This document shows, piece after piece, positions 37,712-46,295 of a DNA stretch of 64,000 nucleotides. The position numbers were made by a program, and so were the translations under genes. Source of the DNA: Photobacterium rosenbergii (GTDB lineage Bacteria; Pseudomonadota; Gammaproteobacteria; Enterobacterales; Vibrionaceae); assembly GCF_003026455.1 (NCBI RefSeq), contig NZ_PYMB01000001.1:1426001-1490000 (forward strand). The letters are read 5' to 3'. The notes under the pieces were generated by a model that made no database searches, had not been told where the DNA came from, and was given only the letters and a program-made list of their open reading frames with translations. Every line of letters starts with the position of its first letter. Within the stretch, counting starts at the first letter, position 1.

Positions 37712-38434
37712 TTACGCTGACTTAAGCAGGCAAGGTGTAAACTCGGCCACAGAATCAAGCACCAATTCGGCATGGGGTGCCAGTTCTTCCTGAGAAGCAG
37801 TACCCGTCAATACACCTACGCTTCGAGCCCCGCTGTTGATGCCGAACTTCATATCCGACACCGTATCCCCCAGCATGACCACTTCACCGGCCTGCAATTC
37901 ACAGTGGTGACAAAAGGCCTCCATCAGGGCTGGAGCAGGCTTTGGCTCAATGTCCCCGTCGGAATAACCAATAAAATCGAATAGACCGATAATGCCTGCC
38001 TGTTCAAGGGAGTAGAGGGTGGCATCTTTAGTATCAGCGGTGGCAATGCCAAGCTTAAATCCCTTTTGTTTCAGATTTATGAGTGTGCTTTCAATCCCCG
38101 GCAGGGTTTGGATCAGCTCCGGCATCTGCTCAACTTGCTGATTGAACAAGCCCTTCACTTGATGGTTAAAAGCCTCGAAATCACACTGTGGTGCCAGCAT
38201 CTCGAACCATTTCCTGGAGGTATCCTCAACCGGATTCGAAGCCAGCAAACCGTAGTTATCCACCCGCTCGCCATACACACCAATCGCTTCTAGCAACGCC
38301 TCTGGCGTTACTTCATCATGCTCTGGGAAATGCGCCAACAGTGCCGCAACCACCCCTTGTGATACCTTTAGCCACATTTGGTGAAATTCGAGCAAAGTCC
38401 CGTCTTTGTCGAACAATACGCCTTTAATTTCCAT
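37712..38434 (-). CDS. HAD-family phosphatase
   Basis: A 240-aa haloacid dehalogenase-like hydrolase. The motifs are FDKDGTL (nucleophile and acid Asp, residues 8-14), IATAD (motif II), and GDTVSDMKFG (motif IV) with K before PAPALMEAF (motif III). The helical cap inserted after motif I places it in subfamily I, near phosphoglycolate phosphatases. Its start overlaps the PHP gene by 11 nt, implying coupled translation. In context it would remove a phosphate from a monoester released by the PHP enzyme from an imported phosphodiester. Confidence 0.87.
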   Translation of the reverse strand: MEIKGVLFDKDGTLLEFHQMWLKVSQGVVAALLAHFPEHDEVTPEALLEAIGVYGERVDNYGLLASNPVEDTSRKWFEMLAPQCDFEAFNHQVKGLFNQQVEQMPELIQTLPGIESTLINLKQKGFKLGIATADTKDATLYSLEQAGIIGLFDFIGYSDGDIEPKPAPALMEAFCHHCELQAGEVVMLGDTVSDMKFGINSGARSVGVLTGTASQEELAPHAELVLDSVAEFTPCLLKSA

Positions 38435-39887
38435 TTTCTTCCATCGTCTCCATCAGCTCACCCCAGGTTGATACCAAAGGCTGAGCAAATACTGCTTGTA
38501 GACCGTTAAATACTGGGTTGATCACCCCTTCAAATTCGCCTTTCTCATCTGCTGCCATATTAGCCAGATCACCACGGCGGATATCGATGCGAACCCAGTT
38601 GTGGTGACGCATCCCAACCCCGAACTCAACGCCTTCCGGGTTAATTTGGTAGCGCGCAATCACCTCGCCGTCTGCCACACATTCGGCAAAATACGGATTA
38701 GATTTGTCCGAAACACAAAGGTGATAAGCCAGTTCAGCTTCAGCGACATCTTGGCCCGGCAACACACTGCCATTATTGATTGAAACCGCCAGTCCACACC
38801 GGCGCTCCAAGTAAACATGGCCCTGTCTCAATCCAGCCAAAATACCCTCGCCACTCAAACCATGGGAGAACACAAAGGTAGACGGATCGCCATAGATGGA
38901 AGGCTCGGTAGCTTTGGGGTTGCGCTCGTGGGGTTCAAGATGTGAGTCGCTGCCACCCACGGCATAGATACGGTGTCCGCAGTTCCACATTGCACTGAGT
39001 ACTTCCAGCGCCGATTCTGTCGATGCCGGTGACGTCGACCAAGTCGGATCGCAACACAACTCCATGGTGTCGACACTTGCCAAAGGCATGTCAGCGTAGT
39101 GCCAGTGCCAAGGTTTCATCATCGGGTGGTTTATGCTGATATTGCCGGCAATCGCCAAACCTTGATGGATCAACGCCTCACTGCTGTAATCGGCATTACG
39201 CATCGCAAGACCGGCTAGCGGGCCGTGGACATTGAAATGCCCTTTGTCGGTCGTTACCTCGACACCCGGCAGGATCAGGGTTCGGTCACTATCTGGCAAA
39301 GCTGGATGGCAGATGTTGTGTTCGGTCAGGAACATAAAGTCCAATTGCTGGCGCTCGATAATCTCGGTTGCCGATTCCAATGTGTTATGGCCATCAGACA
39401 GCACGGTATGCGCATGCAAATCGCCCCGGAACCAGCGCGATTCTGGCGATTTTATCTTGGTGTAATCGAACTCTATTTGATTCGCTGCGTTCAAACTGGC
39501 TGTGGTCGGCACGGCAATGGCAGAAGCTACAGCCTGCACGCTGGCCTCACCGGTGGCAATGCCAAACGTAATATCAGCCTGATACTGCATCGGTTTATGG
39601 TTACGGCCCTCGCCTTCCAGGTTATAGATATGCAGCTCCCACTCACCGGCAGGAAGTTCGCCGGCAATACCGCCAAGGGAGGCCATATCTTGGCTTATCA
39701 CTACCTGCTTCTCTGGCTTTACCCACAAAATCGCCGTGCGCAGTTGCTGTTTGGCATCATAGAGGTAAGCGTAAAGAAAGCCCTGTTTTACCGTGGTACC
39801 TGTTATCGATAGTTTTTGGGTACCCTCTGGCACCACAAAGCGTTCGACTTGATGGCCAAAAGCCAACTCACCCGAAAACGTCAGCAT
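38424..39887 (-). CDS. PHP-domain metallohydrolase, CehA/McbA type
   Basis: A 487-aa protein. An N-terminal beta-rich domain of about 140 residues precedes a PHP phosphoesterase domain with DLHAHTVLSDG (metal ligands H158, H160, D165), LTEHN (E189, H190), GVEVT (E210) and H217/H221. A late SDSH with a flanking Gly completes the metal site. There is no signal peptide, so it acts in the cytoplasm. PHP enzymes of this family hydrolyse phosphoesters. Placed in a Ugp-like operon with a HAD phosphatase, it most likely cleaves an imported phosphodiester, although the exact substrate is inference. Confidence 0.82.
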   Translation of the reverse strand: MLTFSGELAFGHQVERFVVPEGTQKLSITGTTVKQGFLYAYLYDAKQQLRTAILWVKPEKQVVISQDMASLGGIAGELPAGEWELHIYNLEGEGRNHKPMQYQADITFGIATGEASVQAVASAIAVPTTASLNAANQIEFDYTKIKSPESRWFRGDLHAHTVLSDGHNTLESATEIIERQQLDFMFLTEHNICHPALPDSDRTLILPGVEVTTDKGHFNVHGPLAGLAMRNADYSSEALIHQGLAIAGNISINHPMMKPWHWHYADMPLASVDTMELCCDPTWSTSPASTESALEVLSAMWNCGHRIYAVGGSDSHLEPHERNPKATEPSIYGDPSTFVFSHGLSGEGILAGLRQGHVYLERRCGLAVSINNGSVLPGQDVAEAELAYHLCVSDKSNPYFAECVADGEVIARYQINPEGVEFGVGMRHHNWVRIDIRRGDLANMAADEKGEFEGVINPVFNGLQAVFAQPLVSTWGELMETMEENGN

Positions 39888-39956
39888 GAAAAATTCTCTT
39901 AAATGGTTTTTTGATAGTGAACAGGCACCAAATTTGATTGGTGCCTGTTCATCTGA

Positions 39957-41246
39957 TTAAGAGCGGTTCGCTCTATCCAAGGCACGTTGCGCGCGCTTGG
40001 CTGCATCCTTCAGGGCTTTTTCAGCTGGGATGTTTTCAATCTGCACCTGATCGGCGGCAATAGACAGGGCGTCCTGAATACGGCCATTGGTCGGGTCCAT
40101 AAAGTCAACCGAAGCCGTTGTCGCCTGCTTGAGCGGGATCAGCGCTTGTGGGTTTTCCTTGGTGAAGGCTTGGTACTCAGGTACCTCATTCACGCTTTGG
40201 CGAACTGGGATGTAACCTGTAAACATTGACCAGCGCGCGGTGTTTGCCGCGTTGGTGTAGAATTCCATGAATTCAAACGCGCCCTGTGCAGCTTTGTCAT
40301 TGGTTCCTTTAGGCATAACAAACATCAAAGAGCCTGCCTGAGGGGCAGCTGGATGATCGCCCCAACCCGGTTGGGTCGTTGCGGCCAATTTAGTGAAGTC
40401 CAAATCACCTTGGTCACCCGATGAACCGGTGTAGCCCAGAGCATTGTCCTTCATCACATCATCAATGGTCTTGTACCAGTATTCCCAGCCTTGACCTCCG
40501 TGGTGGATACGCATCACATTGTCATCGTGGATCCATTGACGGAAGCTTTCCCACACTTCAACCCACTCCGGCGAGTCAATCAGTACTTTTTTACCATCGT
40601 CACTGATCACTTTGGCACCATTGGAGAATGCGGCGTCAATCAGGTTGTCCTTACCCCACATTGGCTCCCAGCCGTAGTACTCGGTATTGCCACGGGCATC
40701 TTTGACTACGACTTTTTGTGCAACCTTGGCAAGGCCCTGCCAAGTCGCCAGATCTGCTTCGGTAAAGCCATGCTCAGCCAACTTGGCTTTGTTGTAGTAA
40801 AGCACCTGCGTTGTGCCGTAAGCCGGCAGGCCAAATACCGAACCATCATCGGCTGTGCCCTGGGCACGGAAGGCTGGGATAAAGTCGTTGTAGTTGAAAT
40901 CTTCGGTAATGAAATCACGTAGGTCTCGGGTCAGGCCACGGTTCTCCATCGAGCTTGCTTCAGAAGCCCCAACCAAAACAAATTCCGGTGCGGTTCGTGA
41001 AGCCATACCAGCCTGCAATTTCTGGAATGTTTCCTGGTAGTTGCCCTGCAATGCGCCTCGGATAACGTAGTCATCCTGGCTGGCGTTGAACTCTTCGATT
41101 AGCTTGGTCATCATCTGCTGGGGTTGGGTACCACCTGAATACCAGAAGTTCACCTCAGTCTGGGCCATTGCCGTTCCTGAAATAGCCATAGAGCCTGTAG
41201 CAAAAGATGCACATAGAATTGCGAGTGTTTTTAGTTTCATATCCAT
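39957..41246 (-). CDS. ABC transporter periplasmic solute-binding protein, CUT1 / UgpB-like
   Basis: A 429-aa family 1 extracellular binding protein with a signal peptide (1-28, cleaved after GTAMA). NFWYSGG, then the WQGL and YTGSSGDQG segments fit the sugar and glycerophosphodiester group. The ATG at 41244-41246 directly abuts the permease stop; a second ATG at 41240 is equally possible. It delivers the ligand to the two permeases encoded upstream. Confidence 0.88.
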   Translation of the reverse strand: MDMKLKTLAILCASFATGSMAISGTAMAQTEVNFWYSGGTQPQQMMTKLIEEFNASQDDYVIRGALQGNYQETFQKLQAGMASRTAPEFVLVGASEASSMENRGLTRDLRDFITEDFNYNDFIPAFRAQGTADDGSVFGLPAYGTTQVLYYNKAKLAEHGFTEADLATWQGLAKVAQKVVVKDARGNTEYYGWEPMWGKDNLIDAAFSNGAKVISDDGKKVLIDSPEWVEVWESFRQWIHDDNVMRIHHGGQGWEYWYKTIDDVMKDNALGYTGSSGDQGDLDFTKLAATTQPGWGDHPAAPQAGSLMFVMPKGTNDKAAQGAFEFMEFYTNAANTARWSMFTGYIPVRQSVNEVPEYQAFTKENPQALIPLKQATTASVDFMDPTNGRIQDALSIAADQVQIENIPAEKALKDAAKRAQRALDRANRS

Positions 41247-42224
41247 TTACTCTTTAACACCGTTATCGGCAATGCCGGACAAAATCGTTTTTTGACAAAT
41301 CATGAATAAAACAAGCAGGGGCACGACAGCGATGGTGCTGGCAGCCATGATCTGCGACCAGTTAAGGCCGTAGTTACCCTCTGCAATAAAGAACTGGCGG
41401 ATCCCGGTTGCAATCAGGTGCAACTCTTGGGTGGTGATCACCAAACTCGGCCACATGTAGCTGTTGTAGTTGGTGATAAATGTAATGAGGAACAAAGTGG
41501 CCAATGCTGCCTTGCACTGCGGCAACACGATAGCCCACAGAATTTTCAGCTCGCCGGCACCGTCGATACGCGCCGCCTCAATCAGAGAAGGGTGGATCTT
41601 CTGAAACACCTGACGCAGATAGAACACCCCGAACACACTAGCAGCGCTGGACAAGATAAGACCAGCATGGCTATCGAGCAGCCCCATATTTGCCAACGTG
41701 ATATACGAAGGAATGTAAGTGACGGCCCCCGGCAGCATGTAACTGCCCATCACCACGAAATACAGCAAGGTGCGTGAGCGGAATTTAAGCTGGGTAATGG
41801 CATAGGCAAACATAGCCGAATTCACAATCACAAACAGCGTAGTGAAAAATGCCACCGAGAAGCTGTTGAAAATATATTGGCCAAATGGAGCCAACTGGAA
41901 CGTATCGACAAAGGTCTCCCAGCGGAACTGCTCAGGAATGATGTTGAGCGGATTACTGAAAATCTCATCATTCGACTTCATCGATCCCGATAACATCCAA
42001 ATAAACGGGAACACCATGATCAGGCCGGAAAAGGCCAGGAATACATGTTTGGCTATGGTCGCCTTGGCAAGATTGGCCGTTACAGATAGCTTGCCTAAAG
42101 ATGGAGACTTATCACCTGCTGTTGTTGCCGTTTCAGTCATACCGCCCTGCACCGACTTGGCCAATTTAATCGCCTTTGCCGCAGGCTGGTTTCCGGTTGG
42201 AAAATCTACAGATTGCATTGTCAT
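41247..42224 (-). CDS. ABC transporter permease, UgpE/MalG type
   Basis: A 325-aa inner-membrane protein with six segments. The N-terminal about 45 residues are an extended hydrophilic tail before the first segment. The cytoplasmic EAA loop EAARIDGAGELKILWAIVLP is typical (quoted at family length). It is the second gene of the operon, 10 nt after the first permease, and it pairs with that permease. Confidence 0.88.
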   Translation of the reverse strand: MTMQSVDFPTGNQPAAKAIKLAKSVQGGMTETATTAGDKSPSLGKLSVTANLAKATIAKHVFLAFSGLIMVFPFIWMLSGSMKSNDEIFSNPLNIIPEQFRWETFVDTFQLAPFGQYIFNSFSVAFFTTLFVIVNSAMFAYAITQLKFRSRTLLYFVVMGSYMLPGAVTYIPSYITLANMGLLDSHAGLILSSAASVFGVFYLRQVFQKIHPSLIEAARIDGAGELKILWAIVLPQCKAALATLFLITFITNYNSYMWPSLVITTQELHLIATGIRQFFIAEGNYGLNWSQIMAASTIAVVPLLVLFMICQKTILSGIADNGVKE

Positions 42225-42234
42225 AACACTGTCC

Positions 42235-43119
42235 TTAGTAATACACCCAACGTTTACCCATAACGGTATTGATAATGGTGAGCACCCCGGTAATAAGCAG
42301 GATGATCATTGAGGTCGCAGCTGCTGGCCCCATGTCATATTGTTCGAACGCCGTTTGGTAGAACAGGTACAGCAGGGTACGTGTACTGCCACTCGGTCCA
42401 CCCTGAGTGAGGATCTGGAACTGGTCAAATGCCTGGATAGCATTGATGACATTGACAATGACCAAGAAGAAAGTGGTCGGCGAAATCAGCGGCAAAGTGA
42501 TCTTGAAAAAGCGTGTCAGCGGACTACAACCATCGATCAACGTTGCTTCATACAAGGAGGTTGGGATCTTGTTCAAGGCGCTGATATAGAACAGCATGGT
42601 CCAGCCAATCGCCTGCCACACGGTGACAATAATCACGGCCACCATGGCGGTATCGCCGCTTTCCAGCCAAGGGATAGGGGCAAAGCCCACCTTGTCCAGC
42701 AAGAGATTGGCAAGGCCAGCCTTGGTCTCGAACACCCAAGACCACACTATCGACACCGCAACGGTTGGGGTGATCCATGGCGAGAAAATCACTGCGCGGT
42801 AGAACTGGCTGCCGGCAAAATTCTTGTGCAACATGAGTGCGAACACTAAGCCAAGGCCTACAGTCGGCACCACCACACCCAATGCAAACCAGAAGGTATT
42901 GAGCATCGCTTGATGGAAATCTCGGTCCTCCAGCAGGTACTGGTAGTTTTCGAAACCGACATAGTAGTAATCAGGTGAAATATAGTCCCAGTCGGTGAAG
43001 CTGATATAAACGCTCCAGCCAAATGGGATCAGCCAGAATGCCATCAGTGGCGCCATCAAGGGTGCGATAAACAGCAAGACCCTGGCTTTGTCCGTTAGTA
43101 TTTGAGATGTAATTTTCAT
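42235..43119 (-). CDS. ABC transporter permease, UgpA/MalF type
   Basis: A 294-aa inner-membrane permease with six hydrophobic segments from residue 12. The EAA loop is EATLIDGCSPLTRFFKITLP, and the length and FDQFQILTQGGP segment fit UgpA. It is first in the operon. The promoter presumably lies in the 143 nt between it and the LysR gene upstream, unless they are cotranscribed. Confidence 0.88.
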   Translation of the reverse strand: MKITSQILTDKARVLLFIAPLMAPLMAFWLIPFGWSVYISFTDWDYISPDYYYVGFENYQYLLEDRDFHQAMLNTFWFALGVVVPTVGLGLVFALMLHKNFAGSQFYRAVIFSPWITPTVAVSIVWSWVFETKAGLANLLLDKVGFAPIPWLESGDTAMVAVIIVTVWQAIGWTMLFYISALNKIPTSLYEATLIDGCSPLTRFFKITLPLISPTTFFLVIVNVINAIQAFDQFQILTQGGPSGSTRTLLYLFYQTAFEQYDMGPAAATSMIILLITGVLTIINTVMGKRWVYY

Positions 43120-43262
43120 GGAATAAGCACTTCCTTTACTCTATGTCCGCTATCCTAGTTGGCGTGTATGACAAGCTTGTTTGGCTCAACGTCATATTTT
43201 CCGATGCCAGCCATAAGAAAAACTTAGGGGTTGTTCTGCTTGGGTTTAGAAATGGTATGGGG

Positions 43263-44174
43263 CTAGGCACTAATTCGCTTCTCAGCGACCGGTTGTGCTT
43301 GGCTACCCTGCGTCTGCTTATGAAGCCAGTCACAAAAGAAATTCACCTTGGCATCACGCTTATTGGCAGTGATCAGGTAGTGGCCAGATTCCGAGGGCAT
43401 GCTGCCATCAATCGCCGTCACCACTGAGCCAGAGAGCAAATCTCGCTCGGCAACTAAGGATCGCACCAGCATCATGCCTATCCCTTGCTTGACGGCTTCG
43501 AGGCCATGGAGTGAGTTACTCAACTCCAACTGGATATTTGGCACCTCTGGCAGTCGCTGGTTATGGGCCAACCACTGCATCCAACTCTCTTCATAACCTT
43601 TAACTTGGATCGCCGGCAGTGAAGCAATATCCCCCTTTGCCAACTGCTCCGCATGGGATTGCTTGAATGCAGGTGAACACACCATTAACCACTGCTCTTC
43701 AAAAAGCCGCTCCGCCCGGGTCGACTCGCTCTCAAGGTAACCGTTGGTAATTTCAACATCGGCATCGATACAGGGCTCCCTAGATGGCCAATCAACCAAA
43801 GACAGATCCAGTCGAATGAAGGGAAACTTCTCGGTGAAATCTTTTAGTTTGGGGATCAGCCAGTTATGGCCAATGGAGTGGTTAACTTTGACCCTAAGCA
43901 CATCGGGCTGCTGCTTGCCGAACAACAGTTCAGTTTGCAGCTTGAGGTGATGAAGCGAACCGGTGACCGCAGGCAAATACTGCTGCGCGCTGGCTGTCAG
44001 CATGACACCGCGCTGGCTACGCTCGAATAGGGCACAATCAAGAAATTGCTCCAGGCTCTTTAACTGCTGGCTCACCGCAGCTTGTGTAACATGGAGCTCT
44101 CTGGCTGCTGCCCCGATAGAGCCTAGCCTGGCAACCGCTTCGAAAGCCACTAGGGCACGTAATGGAGGCAACAT
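43263..44174 (-). CDS. LysR-family regulator, GcvA-like
   Basis: A 303-aa LysR regulator with the GcvA-type start MLPPLRALVAFEAVAR and helix-turn-helix IGAAARELHVTQAAVSQQLK. The substrate domain spans about 95-290. It is upstream of the Ugp-like operon in the same orientation and is the likeliest local regulator of it. Its ligand is unknown. Confidence 0.88.
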   Translation of the reverse strand: MLPPLRALVAFEAVARLGSIGAAARELHVTQAAVSQQLKSLEQFLDCALFERSQRGVMLTASAQQYLPAVTGSLHHLKLQTELLFGKQQPDVLRVKVNHSIGHNWLIPKLKDFTEKFPFIRLDLSLVDWPSREPCIDADVEITNGYLESESTRAERLFEEQWLMVCSPAFKQSHAEQLAKGDIASLPAIQVKGYEESWMQWLAHNQRLPEVPNIQLELSNSLHGLEAVKQGIGMMLVRSLVAERDLLSGSVVTAIDGSMPSESGHYLITANKRDAKVNFFCDWLHKQTQGSQAQPVAEKRISA

Positions 44175-44515
44175 ATTTCACCTTTATTTCAGAAAAAGGC
44201 AAAATAATTCAATTGTTTGAAGCTAAGGTGACAGAGAAAAGAAAGTATAGTGACAGGTCGAATGCAGTTCTGTTACAAGCTCGAAAAATAGTTCGCAAAA
44301 TTATTCACTGTTTTTGCCTATTCATGATTGCGATCAACAAACTGCCAACAATTCAGCCCGCATGCTGGTCACACCACAACAACGGTGATATTACATTGCA
44401 TGCCTTTTATTTCTGCCATTTTGGCACAATTTTTGTGCCACATATCTAAGAGAGATGAAATGCATAACAGCAAAGCTGACATGAAGTCAGTAGAAAATAT
44501 AAGGAGTGTTAAATC
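44175..44515. other. gene-free region before the small zinc-ribbon gene
   Basis: 341 nt without a supported gene. TGGCACAATTTTTGTGCCA (about 44422-44440) is a hairpin whose left half resembles a -24 element, but its -12 partner is GT rather than GC, so a sigma-54 promoter is doubtful. An RBS (AAGGAG) sits 9 nt before 44516. Confidence 0.5.
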
Positions 44516-44716
44516 ATGTTGTGCCCAGATTGCAAACAACCTATGGTCAAAGCGAAGGACAACCATAACCATTGTGTTGAACTCAACTGCCCACCGACGC
44601 GGACCCACTGCCCGAAATGCGATTCTGAAAACACCCAGATCATCAACAAAAGCATCAGCGATGCCGAAATCTGTTGCAATGATTGCCAATCAACTTGGGT
44701 GATCTCGCGCAGTTAG
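44516..44716 (+). CDS. small zinc-ribbon protein
   Basis: A 66-aa protein with nine cysteines. C3-x2-C6 with C20/C25 and C32-x2-C35 with C54-x2-C57 could form two zinc ribbons. ATAAGGAGTG precedes the ATG and a terminator follows, which together support a real gene. The function is unknown; similar small ribbons bind nucleic acid or partner proteins. Confidence 0.75.
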   Translation: MLCPDCKQPMVKAKDNHNHCVELNCPPTRTHCPKCDSENTQIINKSISDAEICCNDCQSTWVISRS

Positions 44717-44730
44717 TCACTTGCGAAATA

Positions 44731-44757
44731 GAAATGGCTGCGCAAGGCAGCCATTTC
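44731..44757 (+). terminator. hairpin after the zinc-ribbon gene
   Basis: GAAATGGCTGC-GCAAG-GCAGCCATTTC is an 11-bp stem 14 nt after the stop. The following bases are ATTGC, so the T-run is short. A second hairpin (GGCGGCG with CGCCGCC) lies at 44788-44815. Confidence 0.55.
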
Positions 44758-44995
44758 ATTGCTCACAGAAGATGAGCTCAAGATGGGGGCGGCGATGAAC
44801 TCCTTCTACGCCGCCTGTTCTGCCAGACTCAGCTGAGTGTAAATCCCACATAGTAAGAACCGCTGGCCATGACTGCCATCAGACAGACTTCGATCAAAGT
44901 AAAATGAATATATTATCACCACTTGTTATATGATAATTTTGTTACTTGAGGCACAATCAAGGGTATGAAACTATTGCGGAAATAATGAGAAAGCA

Positions 44996-45967
44996 ATGAA
45001 ATTACAGCAACTGCGTTACCTTAAGGCGGTGATAGACAACAACCTGAATATCTCGGTTGCTGCCAATTCCCTGTTCACCACCCAACCGGGTGTCAGCAAG
45101 CAAATCAGGCTGCTGGAGTCGGAGCTGGGGGTGAAAATCTTCGAGCGAAAAGGCAAGTCCATCAGTGCCGTGACACCTATCGGCAAGCAGATTATCGACG
45201 AAGCTATCGACATGCTGGAAAAAGAAAGCCGCATCAAGACGATAGTCCGCGATCACATCAAGCCAGAAGAAGGCTTTTTGAACATCTACACCACCAATAC
45301 CATTGCCCGCTATCTCATTCCGGAAGCGGTAGAACGTTTCGTCAAACGCTACCCGAAAATCAAGTTCCACATCGGTACTTCGCAGCTCGACAAATACGGT
45401 CATATCCTAAAACGTGGCCAGTCAGATTTTTCGATACTGGCCCAGAACGTCGAACGCGAAAAAGACATTATCGTCCTGCCAGCCTACAAGTGGAACCTGA
45501 GTTTAATCGTGCCAAAAGACCACCCGCTGGCTAATGACAGCGATATCTCCATCGAGAAAATCGGTGCCTACCCGCTGATCAGCTACGAGCCGGGTTCAAC
45601 CGGCCGCTCGGCACAAGACGAAGCCTTCAAGGAAAAAGGGATCTCGCCGTATTACTTCATGACGGTAATGGATGTCGAGGTTATCAAGAAATACGTCAAC
45701 CTCGGCTACGGGATCGGCATTATTGCCCAAGTGGCCGCCCAAGATGTGGTGGACGAAAACCTAGTCAGCATTCCGCTCAATGATATCATCCCAGCGTGTG
45801 ACGCTTGGCTTTGCTACAGTCGCAACTTGTTCCTGCAAAAATACATGCTAGATTTCATCGAGCTGTTCTGTCCGCACCTCACACGGGAAGTAATGGAAGA
45901 TATCGCTCACTGTTCAGATAACGAGATTCTAAAGATTTCCGAGCAATTTGAATTACCGGAATATTAA
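44996..45967 (+). CDS. CysB-like LysR-family regulator
   Basis: A 323-aa regulator aligned over its whole length with CysB/Cbl (324 aa): the MKLQQLRYLKAVID start, TTQPGVSKQIR helix-turn-helix, and a C-terminal FIELFCPHLTREV. Two ligand residues known from CysB differ: Q103 is I here (TTNTIARY) and T202 is M (TVMDVEV). This suggests an effector other than sulfate, thiosulfate or acetylserine. It is followed by a DAACS symporter gene in the same direction, which it may control. Confidence 0.88.
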   Translation: MKLQQLRYLKAVIDNNLNISVAANSLFTTQPGVSKQIRLLESELGVKIFERKGKSISAVTPIGKQIIDEAIDMLEKESRIKTIVRDHIKPEEGFLNIYTTNTIARYLIPEAVERFVKRYPKIKFHIGTSQLDKYGHILKRGQSDFSILAQNVEREKDIIVLPAYKWNLSLIVPKDHPLANDSDISIEKIGAYPLISYEPGSTGRSAQDEAFKEKGISPYYFMTVMDVEVIKKYVNLGYGIGIIAQVAAQDVVDENLVSIPLNDIIPACDAWLCYSRNLFLQKYMLDFIELFCPHLTREVMEDIAHCSDNEILKISEQFELPEY

Positions 45968-46295
45968 TTTCCATAATAAAGCACTATCATAAACTTCACC
46001 TTTTAGAATATAATTCGAAAGGTGAAGTAATATTTCGTTACCAACTTAAATATTTAAACATTTTTAACACTCCTCCCTTTTTTGTCAAAACGATTTATTT
46101 TTTATCTTAACTATAACTCTCCCCCATTTAATTCATATTCAACACCGCTTATTCTAAGTGTAATAAAAACACAACAGAAAAATGCATATACCGATATAAC
46201 TAGGGTTAAAGCTAAGTAGTAATGTTTATCATCCCCAAAGTGAAAAACATTTGCTGACCTAAATATCAGAATGGAACTGAAATGAGGGAACACAC
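45968..46295. other. AT-rich spacer with an 11-bp inverted repeat
   Basis: 328 nt without a gene. ACTTCACCTTT (45993-46003) pairs exactly with AAAGGTGAAGT (46018-46028). It starts 26 nt after the CysB-like stop and could be a terminator or an operator for the symporter gene. Nothing else was recognised. Confidence 0.55.

Noticed and set aside
44422-44440. sigma-54 promoter before the small zinc-ribbon gene
   Set aside because: The -12 element reads GT rather than GC, and the sequence is explained as a simple hairpin.
44925-44945. second Zur or Fur box before the CysB-like gene
   Set aside because: TTGTTATATGATAATTTTG has several mismatches and no good dyad symmetry.
46111-46293. 60-aa hydrophobic frame upstream of the DAACS gene
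   Set aside because: No RBS, AT-driven composition, and it runs through the promoter region of the symporter gene.
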